DNA of 64,000 nt from Agrobacterium tumefaciens (GTDB lineage Bacteria > Pseudomonadota > Alphaproteobacteria > Rhizobiales > Rhizobiaceae), in assembly GCF_017726655.1 (NCBI RefSeq), contig NZ_CP072309.1:1360501-1424500 (forward strand), in the 5' to 3' direction. Of this stretch, positions 1 to 7,899 are shown one piece after another (within the stretch, counting starts at the first letter, position 1; each line of letters begins with the position of its first letter). A program made the position numbers and the translations under genes. The notes below the pieces were generated by a model, which saw only the letters and a program-made list of their open reading frames with translations, made no database searches and had not been told where the DNA came from.

Positions 1-735
1 ATCGAGCGCGGCAAGAAGCTTTTCCGCCGATTGAACGGCGAGAGCCTTCGCGGCGTCTGACAGTGCCGCCGGAACGGTCGACGTGTGCAGGATGCCGTTC
101 AGATGGACGTTCTCGGCCGGATCGTAACAGGTGACGGTGCCGTCCTGGAAACGGGCGGCGATCAAAGAGATTTCCCGCTCGAAGGCTACGAAGCTTTCCA
201 GGATCAGCGGCACGCCGCCGAGCGCCGCAAAGGCGCCTGCGGCGTCTTCGCCGCCCCGAAAAAGACGCTGCCCCTTGCCGTCGTAACCCATGCGGCGAGT
301 CTTCAGCACGCCCTTTCCACCGAAGGCGGCCAAGGCTGCTTCCAGTTCTTCCTGGCTATCCACGGCGCGGAATTCGGCGGTGGGAATGCCGCAGTTGTTG
401 AGGAAGCGCTTCTCTGTCAACCGATCCTGCGAGGCGCTGAGCGCTTTTGCAGGCGGGTAGACCGGCACGGAGAGGCTGAGTTTCTCAGCCGCTGTAACCG
501 GGACATTTTCGAATTCGTAAGTGACGACATCGCAACGGCTTGCGAGTTCCGCAAGCGCTGTCGCGTCATCATATGCCGCAACGATCTGATCGTTGCAGAC
601 TTGCGCTGCCGGACAATCCGCCTGCGGCTCCAGCACGATGGTCCGGTGGTTGAGACGCGCGGCGGCCATCGCCAGCATGCGGCCAAGTTGCCCGCCGCCG
701 ATGATGCCGATGGTGAGATTGGTGGTCTTTGCCAT
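1..735 (-). CDS. purK: N5-carboxyaminoimidazole ribonucleotide synthase PurK (3' end outside window)
   Basis: PurK carries out the ATP-dependent carboxylation of aminoimidazole ribonucleotide in de novo purine synthesis, feeding PurE. Only the first 245 codons are present; the C-terminal part lies beyond base 1. The N-terminus reads MAKTTNLTIGIIGGGQLGRM, the glycine-rich nucleotide-binding start typical of this ATP-grasp enzyme, followed by segments such as YEFENVP and KTRRMGYDGKGQ that match the family. It follows purE on the same strand with an 11-base gap, so the two are co-transcribed. Nothing unusual is visible in the part shown. Confidence 0.95.
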   Translation of the reverse strand, partial: MAKTTNLTIGIIGGGQLGRMLAMAAARLNHRTIVLEPQADCPAAQVCNDQIVAAYDDATALAELASRCDVVTYEFENVPVTAAEKLSLSVPVYPPAKALSASQDRLTEKRFLNNCGIPTAEFRAVDSQEELEAALAAFGGKGVLKTRRMGYDGKGQRLFRGGEDAAGAFAALGGVPLILESFVAFEREISLIAARFQDGTVTCYDPAENVHLNGILHTSTVPAALSDAAKALAVQSAEKLLAALD

Positions 736-746
736 GGCGTCTGTCG

Positions 747-1247
747 TCACTGGGCGCTGTCCATGGGATATTCCGCGACGGCGGCCGATTGGCGCGCGCG
801 CCAGGCATCCAGCCGGTCGGCCAGATCTTCATCGCTGAGCGCAAGCACTGCTGCGGCAAGAAGTGCGGCATTGATCGCGCCAGCCTTGCCGATGGCAAGT
901 GTGCCTACGGGGATGCCGGCAGGCATCTGTACGATGGAATAGAGGCTGTCCTGACCGGACATGGTCTTGGACTGGACCGGAACACCAAAGACAGGCAGCA
1001 GGGTCATGGCTGCGGTCATGCCCGGCAGATGGGCGGCGCCGCCCGCACCCGCGATGATGACCTTGAAGCCTTCGTCCTTCGCGCCATTGGCGAAGTCATA
1101 AAGCCGGTCGGGCGTGCGGTGGGCGGAAATGATACGGGCTTCGTATTCTATGTCGAGCGCATCCAGCGTGTCGGCGGCGTTCTTCATGGTCTCCCAGTCG
1201 GACTGGCTGCCCATGATGATGGCGACGGGGGGCGTTTCTGCTGTCAC
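747..1247 (-). CDS. purE: N5-carboxyaminoimidazole ribonucleotide mutase PurE
   Basis: PurE moves the carboxyl group of N5-CAIR to C4, giving CAIR in purine synthesis. The 166-residue product has the expected length for class I PurE. It shows the hallmark GSQSDWETM near residue 13, SAHRTPDRL near residue 41 with the catalytic histidine, and [10 protein letters not shown] near residue 68. The product leads into purK downstream; the short gap suggests one transcript. A DUF465 gene lies just upstream on the same strand, with only 14 bases between, so the three may form one operon. Confidence 0.97.
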   Translation of the reverse strand: MTAETPPVAIIMGSQSDWETMKNAADTLDALDIEYEARIISAHRTPDRLYDFANGAKDEGFKVIIAGAGGAAHLPGMTAAMTLLPVFGVPVQSKTMSGQDSLYSIVQMPAGIPVGTLAIGKAGAINAALLAAAVLALSDEDLADRLDAWRARQSAAVAEYPMDSAQ

Positions 1248-1261
1248 GTAATCTCTCCGGC

Positions 1262-1465
1262 TCAGGCGATGATATCGGGAATGACCTGGTCTTCAAGCTG
1301 GGTCATCTTGTCCTTGACCGCCAGCTTTTTCTTCTTCATGCGCTGGATTCTCAGCGCATCGCAGCTGGTCTGGATCATCGCGTTGATCGCCGCGTCGTAA
1401 TCCTCATGCTCCTGGCGCAGCCGCGCCAGCGTGAGCCTGATGTCCGCCTGGTCCTGATCGGGCAT
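1262..1465 (-). CDS. YdcH/DUF465 family small protein
   Basis: A 67-residue, highly charged protein that should form a helical hairpin or coiled coil. The segment [20 protein letters not shown] matches the DUF465 (YdcH) pattern of a basic KKKKL run followed by KD and L. The function of the family is unknown. It lies 14 bases upstream of purE on the same strand and is probably the first gene of a short operon with purE and purK. A second DUF465-like gene is divergently placed about 230 bases away. Confidence 0.85.
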   Translation of the reverse strand: MPDQDQADIRLTLARLRQEHEDYDAAINAMIQTSCDALRIQRMKKKKLAVKDKMTQLEDQVIPDIIA

Positions 1466-1698
1466 CTCGTCATCCCCATTTTATGCCGCCGGATCGGCTC
1501 CGGCGTGTCTCTGATCGTAAACGAGCCTCTATCATCAAATCGCGGTAACGGGAAGTTATCCCTTGCGACCAAATTGCCCACTTATTGCCTTCATTTCGCC
1601 TTCGACAAGCGGCGCGATCCGTGTCACATTGCCGTCGTAAACCTGAAACTCCAGCGATGGAGAGCTGGAGGTAGGTTCAAAAAGGAAGGACGTGCCGC

Positions 1699-1875
1699 AT
1701 GACCATTCAGGCTCATATTGCATCGCTCGAAAAGAAACACGGTGCTCTGGAGGAGGAGCTCGAAAGTATTCTTGCTTCCCCGTCGTCTGACGATAAAGAG
1801 ATCGCGGACCTTAAACGTCGAAAACTGCGCCTGAAGGATGAACTCCAGAGGCTCAAGGCCTCAACAAGGCATTAA
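1699..1875 (+). CDS. YdcH/DUF465 family small protein (58 aa)
   Basis: A 58-residue open frame starting MTIQAHIASLEKKHGALEEE and ending LKRRKLRLKDELQRLKASTRH, which fits the DUF465 pattern of two charged helices. A good ribosome-binding site (AAGGAAGG) lies about nine bases before the ATG at 1699. It is divergent from the other DUF465 gene at 1262-1465 and resembles it in the (K/R)-(K/R)-K-L-x-x-K-D segment, so the two look like paralogues. Function unknown. A 9-bp hairpin (1884-1892 with 1911-1919) follows the stop codon but has no T run. Confidence 0.8.
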   Translation: MTIQAHIASLEKKHGALEEELESILASPSSDDKEIADLKRRKLRLKDELQRLKASTRH

Positions 1876-1974
1876 TTTTGCCGGACCACCGATTCTCGAT
1901 GAACGAAGGGTCGGTGGTCTGAGCCTTCAAGCTCTGGCAGCCCAACCGGCTTCCAGGGCTTTTTATTGCGCGGT

Positions 1975-2739
1975 TCAGAATGGAAGCCCGTCCCATAACA
2001 GCTTCAGCGCCGCAATCAGCGCCATGGAATACATCAGCGGGTAAAAGACCGACGGTTTCAGATATTTGACGACCCGTGCGCCGGCTAGCGTCGCCAGCAT
2101 CGCAACCGGCAGCAGGCTCGCCGATGTCTTGAGGTTGGTGGCATCAAGCGCGCCGAGCGCAAAATAGGGAATGAGCTTGATTGCGTTCATGATGGCGAAG
2201 AAGCGCACGCTCATGCCGGTATAGGTCTTCGGGTCGAGCTTCAGCGGCAGCACGTAAATCTGAAAGGGCGGTCCCCCCGCATGGGCCACGAAACTGGCAT
2301 AGCCGGAGAGAGAGGACCAGAGTGTGGCAGCCGCAGGTCTTTGCGGCTTGGCTGGGATTTCCTGGCCATTGCGGCTTTTGAAGCTCTCATAGAAATACCG
2401 CAGCACGAACAGGATCGTGACCGAGGCGACGACGAGGCGCATGGCGTCGGCGGATACGAGGCTCGACGTCGCCCAGCCGAGCGCGATGCCGGCGATGGCG
2501 CCGGGGAGCATGATGAGCAGCGTTTCCCGGTGGTTATGATGCCGCCAGGCCCACAGCGCCACGAGATCCATGACGATCAGGATCGGCAGGAAGATTGCCG
2601 CTGCCTGCACGGGTGAAACGGCAAGCGCCATCAAAGGCACGCCCATGAGCGCCAATGCGCCGCCAAGACCTCCTTTGGAAAGGCCGACGAGGACGACTGC
2701 GGGAATGGCGACGAGATAAAAATGAAAATCGGTCAGCAT
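1975..2739 (-). CDS. TauE/SafE family sulfite or anion exporter, inner membrane
   Basis: A polytopic membrane protein with about eight hydrophobic segments. It opens MLTDFHFYLVAIPAVVLVGLSKGGLGG, the glycine-rich first repeat typical of TauE/SafE (DUF81) permeases, and a related motif (FVAHAGGPPFQIY) marks the second half. The family exports sulfite, sulfoacetate or other small organic anions; the substrate here cannot be told. The start at 2739 is preferred to an upstream ATG at 2787 because an AAAGGA lies before it and the protein then begins with the first membrane segment. The gene is divergent from the ThiE-like gene. Confidence 0.88.
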   Translation of the reverse strand: MLTDFHFYLVAIPAVVLVGLSKGGLGGALALMGVPLMALAVSPVQAAAIFLPILIVMDLVALWAWRHHNHRETLLIMLPGAIAGIALGWATSSLVSADAMRLVVASVTILFVLRYFYESFKSRNGQEIPAKPQRPAAATLWSSLSGYASFVAHAGGPPFQIYVLPLKLDPKTYTGMSVRFFAIMNAIKLIPYFALGALDATNLKTSASLLPVAMLATLAGARVVKYLKPSVFYPLMYSMALIAALKLLWDGLPF

Positions 2740-2843
2740 GGATGGACGGTTGATCCTTTCGCCGGTCCGGTTTATCGGATTTGTCATATGAAAACGAGTG
2801 CAGATTGCGCAGCAAGCGTCTTCTGCCTGAAATGGACGAACCG

Positions 2844-3497
2844 ATGACCCCAGTTGAAGATCGTTGCCGCCTTGTCCTCATCGTTCCGCAAATGGACGAT
2901 GCGCAAAAGCAGGCGACCGCGGTGGAGGAGGCGTTGCGGGGCGGCGACGTCGCATCCGTTATCATTCCGCAATATGGTCTGGATGACGCTGCTTTCCAGA
3001 AACGTGCCGAACTGATCGTGCCCGTCGTGCAGAAGGCCGGTGCAGCAGCGCTTATCGCCGGCGATAGCCGTGTTGCAGGCCGGGTGAAGGCGGACGGGCT
3101 GCATGTTGTTGGCAATGGCGAGGCGCTTGCGGAGGCCGTGGAAAAATTCACGCCGAAGCTGATCGTCGGCGGCGGCAATGCGGATGATCGTCACAAAGCT
3201 CTTGAGCAGGGCGAAGCCAACCCTGACTACGTGTTTTTCGGAAAGCTGGAGGGCGATATCAAGCCTGAGGCACACCCGAAAAATCTGGCGCTTGGCGAGT
3301 GGTGGGCGTCGATGATCGAAATTCCTGCCATTGTCATGGGCGGGACCGATCTGTCCTCGGCTGTTGCCGTGGCAGAAACCGGCGTGGAGTTTGTGGCGAT
3401 GCGCAGCGCCGTTTTTGACAATGCCGGCGGTGCGGCCCAGGCGGTTTCCGAAATCAACGCCCTGCTTGACGAAAAAGCGCCACGGTTTGACGGTTGA
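2844..3497 (+). CDS. Thiamine phosphate synthase family protein (ThiE-like)
   Basis: A 217-residue TIM-barrel protein of the ThiE/TenI superfamily. It shows AALIAGDSRVAGRVKADGLHV, like the flavinless ThiE/TenI strand that precedes the pyrophosphate site, DYVFFGKL near the middle, and IPAIVMGG followed by VAMRSAVF near the C-terminus. No other thi gene is adjacent, so a role in thiamine synthesis is inferred only from the fold; a TenI-like or orphan role is possible. The start is uncertain: ATG 2844 has a GGA seven bases upstream, but ATG 2832 is also in frame. The stop overlaps the region before the Sel1 gene. Confidence 0.75.
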   Translation: MTPVEDRCRLVLIVPQMDDAQKQATAVEEALRGGDVASVIIPQYGLDDAAFQKRAELIVPVVQKAGAAALIAGDSRVAGRVKADGLHVVGNGEALAEAVEKFTPKLIVGGGNADDRHKALEQGEANPDYVFFGKLEGDIKPEAHPKNLALGEWWASMIEIPAIVMGGTDLSSAVAVAETGVEFVAMRSAVFDNAGGAAQAVSEINALLDEKAPRFDG

Positions 3498-3505
3498 TAC
3501 AGGCC

Positions 3506-4606
3506 ATGATCATGCGCTCGCTTCCACGCTGCCTTTCCGTTTCGCTGCTGGCGCTCGCTTTCGGCGGGCCGGCGGGTGGCGTGTTTGCCCAGTCCGGGCC
3601 GCAGAGCGAAAGCAACGCGCTTTCCCGCCAGCTGGAAAATGAGGCGCAGCCGACCCGGCAGGGCCGGGTGCAATCCGAAGAACAGAAGGACCTGCAGCCC
3701 TCCGCGGGTGTGAATGTCTATCAGCGGATGGGCGCTGAGTTACCGGCACTGCCGCCGGAGAAGGAATTCAAGGGCCGGGTGGATGAGGCCTATGGCCATT
3801 TTCAGCGTGGCGAATATGTTCAGGCGCTCGACAAGGCGCTGACCCGCGCGCAGAGCGGCGACGCAGCGGCCCAGACACTGGTTGCCGAAATGATGTCGCG
3901 CGGCCTTGGCATCGCACGCGACGAGAAAACCGCTGCCTTCTGGTACCAGCAGGCGGCAGAGGGCGGCGACCCCGTCGCCATGTTCAAATTTGCGCTGATC
4001 CTGATGGAGGGCAAGTTCGTCACGCGCGACAAGGCAAAGGCTGACGATTACATGCGGCGGGCGGCGGAAGCCGGCAACGCCTCTGCGCAGTTCAATTGGG
4101 GCCAGATTCTGGTTTCGGAAAATCCGGGCGCCAAGGGTCTGCTGATGGCCTTGCCTTTTTATGAAAAATCCGCCGAGCAGGGGATCGCAGACGCTCAATA
4201 TGCGGTATCGCAGATCTACTGGTCGGTCAAAGATGTGCCTGCGGATAAGAAAGCCAAGGCACGCGACTGGCTGATGCGCGCGGCAAAGGCTGGATATGAC
4301 ACTGCCCAGGTCGATCTCGGAATCTGGCTGGTCAATGGTTTCGGCGGTGAACGCAATCTGGATGAGGGCTTCCGCTGGCTTTATGGCGCGGCGCAGCGCG
4401 GCAATATCGTGGCGCAAAATAAGGTCGCGCATCTTTACGTACAGGCGCTTGGCACTCGGCCGGACCCTATCGAGGCCGCCAAATGGTACGTGCTTTCCCG
4501 CCGTGCGGGCCTGAAGGATCCGAAGCTGGAAGACTTCTATCTCGGCATCACCGACGAGCAGCAGAAAAAGGCGATTGAGGCGGCAAATCGTTTCCGCCCG
4601 AGCTGA
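3506..4606 (+). CDS. Secreted Sel1-repeat (TPR-like) protein
   Basis: A 366-residue protein beginning with a clear Sec signal peptide (LPRCLSVSLLALAFGGPAGG then VFAQS). After a low-complexity stretch it contains several Sel1-like repeats from about residue 90 to 340, recognisable as G-x-x-x-A-x-x-W-Y-x-x-A-A-x-x-G units (for example FWYQQAAEGGDPVAMFKF and WLYGAAQRGNIVAQNKVAHL). Such repeats mediate protein-protein contacts; Rhizobiales members include envelope and exopolysaccharide regulators, but no partner can be named. Candidate starts are ATG 3506 and ATG 3512; a TTG at 3494 overlaps the ThiE-like stop. It probably shares a transcript with the upstream gene. Confidence 0.85.
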   Translation: MIMRSLPRCLSVSLLALAFGGPAGGVFAQSGPQSESNALSRQLENEAQPTRQGRVQSEEQKDLQPSAGVNVYQRMGAELPALPPEKEFKGRVDEAYGHFQRGEYVQALDKALTRAQSGDAAAQTLVAEMMSRGLGIARDEKTAAFWYQQAAEGGDPVAMFKFALILMEGKFVTRDKAKADDYMRRAAEAGNASAQFNWGQILVSENPGAKGLLMALPFYEKSAEQGIADAQYAVSQIYWSVKDVPADKKAKARDWLMRAAKAGYDTAQVDLGIWLVNGFGGERNLDEGFRWLYGAAQRGNIVAQNKVAHLYVQALGTRPDPIEAAKWYVLSRRAGLKDPKLEDFYLGITDEQQKKAIEAANRFRPS

Positions 4607-4758
4607 TGCTGCCGTTGCGACACAGCGTTCGGGCTTTTTACCTTGAATTTCCGCGCGTTTTGTGGTCTTGAACCGCAAACTTTCAATTCATGAAAATAAT
4701 GACGTGCCGGCCCGGCGAGCTTCCGGTCGGTTCGCAAGCTTTCCAGGAAACAACATCG

Positions 4759-5559
4759 ATGGCCCGTTCAGCCCTTCTCAATGTCATGGTTCAGGCCGCC
4801 ATCAAGGCGGGTAAGTCTTTGTCGCGTGACTTCGGTGAAGTGCAGAACCTTCAGGTTTCGGTCAAGGGACCGAGCGATTTCGTCTCCCAGGCAGACCTGA
4901 AAGCTGAAAAGATCGTGCGCGAAGAGCTGATGAAGGCTCGCCCGACCTATGACTTCCTGGGTGAGGAAGGCGGCGAGGAAAAGGGCACAGACGGCGCGCA
5001 TCGCTGGATCGTTGATCCGCTTGATGGCACCACTAATTTCCTGCACGGCATTCCGCATTTCGCGGTTTCCATCGCGCTGGAGCGTAACGGCGAGGTCGTC
5101 GCTGGCGTGATCTTCAACCCGGCGACCGATGAACTATACACTGCCGAGCGTGGCGGTGGCGCATTCCTTAATGATCGCCGCATCCGCGTTGCCGCGCGCA
5201 AGGCCCTGACGGATTGCGTCATTGGCTGTGGCGTGCCGCATCTCGGTCGCGGCAACCACGGCAAGTTCCTGGTGGAACTTCGCCATGTCATGGGTGAGGC
5301 TGCCGGCATCCGCCGTATGGGTGCTGCGTCGCTCGATCTCGCCTATGTCGCAGCAGGCCGCCTCGACGGTTACTGGGAGGCCGACCTCTCGCCATGGGAC
5401 ATGGCTGCCGGTCTGGTGCTGATTCGCGAAGCTGGCGGCTTTGCCTCCGACATCAAGGGCGGCTCTGATATCTTCGGAAGCGGCACTGTGGCTGCCGGTA
5501 ATGAATATATCCACAAGGCGCTCGTTGAAGTCGCAAACCGGCCCATTCCCGGCCGTTGA
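4759..5559 (+). CDS. suhB: Inositol-1-monophosphatase family protein SuhB
   Basis: A 266-residue Mg2+-dependent phosphatase of the IMPase family. Metal-binding motifs are visible: GEEGGEE near residue 66, the hallmark WIVDPLDGTTNF near residue 82, and WEADLSPWDMAAG near residue 206. In bacteria this family hydrolyses inositol or related sugar phosphates, and SuhB can also join rRNA antitermination complexes. The start MARSALLN at 4759 gives the usual length; an upstream ATG at 4690 would add a 23-residue tail unlike the family. It stands alone and is followed by a strong terminator at 5601. Confidence 0.93.
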   Translation: MARSALLNVMVQAAIKAGKSLSRDFGEVQNLQVSVKGPSDFVSQADLKAEKIVREELMKARPTYDFLGEEGGEEKGTDGAHRWIVDPLDGTTNFLHGIPHFAVSIALERNGEVVAGVIFNPATDELYTAERGGGAFLNDRRIRVAARKALTDCVIGCGVPHLGRGNHGKFLVELRHVMGEAAGIRRMGAASLDLAYVAAGRLDGYWEADLSPWDMAAGLVLIREAGGFASDIKGGSDIFGSGTVAAGNEYIHKALVEVANRPIPGR

Positions 5560-5600
5560 TTGATTTCAACGGAAACTCCTTGATTTCTTCAGGTTTGGGA

Positions 5601-5629
5601 CGCCCGGCGGGTCATCGCCGGGCGTTTTT
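5601..5629 (+). terminator. Rho-independent terminator after suhB
   Basis: A perfect 9-bp stem (CGCCCGGCG paired with CGCCGGGCG), a 6-base loop and five T residues, starting 42 bases after the suhB stop. Confidence 0.9.
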
Positions 5630-5759
5630 GGTTCGCGTTACCCGCGCCCGGCTTTTTTTCATGAAATGCCTGTGACGAAAGACGGGCTTTTCGCTTCAAA
5701 TCGTCGCAATTTTCAAATAGCTTTCCGCTGGATAGGTGACCATAGGGAATGCGAACGTT

Positions 5760-6779
5760 ATGGCGGATTCGGAGCGGCTCGATCTTGGTGTCGAGAAACC
5801 GGTGACCACACGGGAATATAGCCACAAGCTGTCCAGTCCCACGCCGTTTCTCTGGACGATGGTTCTGTTCCTGGTCCTTGTAGGCTTTCTGGCGGCCATT
5901 CTTTACAGGCAGGCACACACGGCCTTCATGACCAATCCCGGTCTTAACGGCTTCATTCTTGGCGTGCTTGTCATCGGCATCATCTTGGTTTTTACCCAGA
6001 CGATGAGCCTGCGCTCCGAAGTCAGCTGGTTTAATGCCTTCCGCGCCGCCGGTAGTGTCGACAAGGTGGGCCGCGCGCCGAAACTGCTGGCGCCAATGAG
6101 CACGCTGATCGGCAAGCGCGGAGAAACCCGGCTGTCCACAGTCACGCAGCGGACGATCCTTGATTCCATTGCGACGCGACTCGATGAATCACGCGACACG
6201 TCGCGCTACCTTGTCGGCCTGCTGGTATTTCTGGGTCTGCTCGGCACCTTCTGGGGGCTGATCGGGACAATCGGCGCCATCAGCAACGTCATTCAGTCAC
6301 TCGACCCGAGCGCGGGTGACAGCAATGATATTCTCGGCTCCCTCAAGGCTGGTCTCACCGCGCCCCTGTCCGGCATGGGAACCGCATTTTCCTCATCGCT
6401 GCTAGGCCTTTCCGGCTCGCTCGTTCTCGGTTTCCTTGATCTTCAGGCGGGCCGGGCTCAGAACCGATTCTACACGCAGCTCGAAAATTGGCTCTCGTCA
6501 GTAACAGATACCTCCGCTGAAGGCCCGAGGGAGTTCAAGGGTGAACCCGGCGCGGTTGTCAGCACCGAGCGTTCGCTGGCGGCCATGACCAGCCTTGCGG
6601 AAGGCATCCAGGGTCTTGTGAAGAACATGCGTAGCGAACAGCAGATGTTGCGCGACTGGATCGAGGCACAGCAAGAGGAATCGAAATCGCTCCGCCGCAC
6701 GCTCGACAGGCTGTCGGCGCGGATCGATGGCGAGTCAAAATCCCCCGGACGCACCCGGCACGATAACGGGAGCGAGTAG
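5760..6779 (+). CDS. MotA/TolQ/ExbB-type ion channel subunit of an uncharacterised envelope motor
   Basis: A 339-residue inner-membrane protein with two N-terminal hydrophobic segments (about residues 31-49 and 63-80) and two more (about 150-172 and 205-228). The second pair carries the family signature: LLGTFWGLIGTIGAI and LSGMGTAFSSSLLGLSGSL, the helices that line the proton path in MotA/TolQ/ExbB. A long charged C-terminal tail follows. It sits two bases before a MotB/OmpA-type partner, so the two should form a 5:2-type ion-driven complex. ATG 5760 is chosen; an in-frame GTG lies at 5736. It is not tolQ, which occurs at 37803, and no flagellar genes are nearby. Confidence 0.85.
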   Translation: MADSERLDLGVEKPVTTREYSHKLSSPTPFLWTMVLFLVLVGFLAAILYRQAHTAFMTNPGLNGFILGVLVIGIILVFTQTMSLRSEVSWFNAFRAAGSVDKVGRAPKLLAPMSTLIGKRGETRLSTVTQRTILDSIATRLDESRDTSRYLVGLLVFLGLLGTFWGLIGTIGAISNVIQSLDPSAGDSNDILGSLKAGLTAPLSGMGTAFSSSLLGLSGSLVLGFLDLQAGRAQNRFYTQLENWLSSVTDTSAEGPREFKGEPGAVVSTERSLAAMTSLAEGIQGLVKNMRSEQQMLRDWIEAQQEESKSLRRTLDRLSARIDGESKSPGRTRHDNGSE

Positions 6780-6781
6780 CC

Positions 6782-7812
6782 ATGGCGCTCGCGCGCAACC
6801 GCCGCCGCGACAGGGGCGTAGATTACTGGCCGGGTTTCGTCGATGCGCTCTCGACGCTGCTGATGGCCATCATGTTTTTGCTGACGGTCTTTGTGCTGGC
6901 GCAGTTCGTGTTGTCGCGTGAAATTACCGGCAAGGACGAGGTGTTGACCCGCCTCAACAGCCAGATAGCCGAGTTGACCGAACTTCTGGCGATGGAAAAA
7001 GGTAACAAGCAGGATGTCGAGGATGCGCTGGCGAGCCTGCAGTCCACGCTCGCAGCGTCCGAAAATGAGCGTTCGCGCCTCCAGGCGTTGCTCGATGCCG
7101 GCTCTGGCAGCAATGCGAGCGCCAACGCCCGCATTGGCAGTCTGACAGGCGAGTTGGACGAACAGCGGCAGGCCAATTCCCGCGCCTCGGCACAGATTGA
7201 ATTGCTGAACCAGCAGATCGCGGCACTGAGAGCGCAGATCGCCTCGGTCGAAGCGGCGTTGCAGGCGTCGGAGGCCAAGGATGCGTCGTCTCAAGTCAAG
7301 ATCGCCGATCTCGGCCGACGCCTGAACGTGGCTCTTGCCCAGCGCGTGCAGGAACTGAACCGTTATCGCTCTGACTTCTTCGGGCGTCTGCGTGAAATCC
7401 TGTCGGATCGCGAAAACATTCGCATTGTCGGCGACCGATTCGTCTTCCAGTCGGAAGTTCTTTTTCCCTCGGGGGGAATGAACTCAATCCGGAAGGGCAG
7501 GCGGAGATGGCTAAGCTCGCCACGGCGCTGCTCGATCTCTCCAAGGAAATTCCGGCCGAGATCAACTGGGTTCTGCGCGTCGATGGCCATACGGATAATG
7601 TTCAGCTGTCTGGATCGGGCCGTTACCGGGACAATTGGGAGCTTTCCTCCGCGCGTGCGACATCGGTCGTAAAATTCCTGATCTCCAGGGGTGTTCCGGC
7701 GAACCGGCTGGTTGCTGCCGGCTTTGGCGAAAATCAGCCGATCGCGGAAGGTGATTCGCCTGTAGCACGTCAGCAGAACCGCCGGATCGAACTCAAGCTG
7801 ACCGAGCGCTGA
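6782..7812 (+). pseudogene. OmpA/MotB-type peptidoglycan-binding motor subunit, frameshifted
   Basis: Partner of the preceding channel gene. The N-terminus has a short basic tail, then DYWPGFVDALSTLLMAIMFL, a single membrane helix carrying Asp21 at the place of the proton-binding aspartate of MotB. A long coiled coil follows (about residues 45-190), then a C-terminal OmpA-like domain with LRVDGHTDN, NWELSSARA and QQNRRIEL. The frame breaks at a run of six G residues (7471-7476): the first 230 or so codons read in one frame and the OmpA domain (from about 7477) in another. One extra G would restore a 343-residue protein. It could be a genuine mutation, programmed or phase-variable slippage, or a sequencing error. 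Confidence 0.85.
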
Positions 7813-7899
7813 ATCGCGATTCCGCCATGGCGATTGCCTTCCGGCGAAACTGAACTTACGTTCGCGTAAAAGTAATTCCGTCATATCTGGGAGGGGCTG

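Noticed and set aside
5560-5759. suhB-type regulatory RNA next to suhB
   Set aside because: Only a terminator hairpin is seen; the CCTCCTCCC-rich motif of that RNA family is absent.
5760-7812. Possible Zorya-type antiphage system (ZorA/ZorB-like pair)
   Set aside because: A channel plus OmpA partner fits ZorAB in outline, but no zorC, zorD or zorE gene is next to it; the neighbours are suhB and an FAD dehydrogenase.
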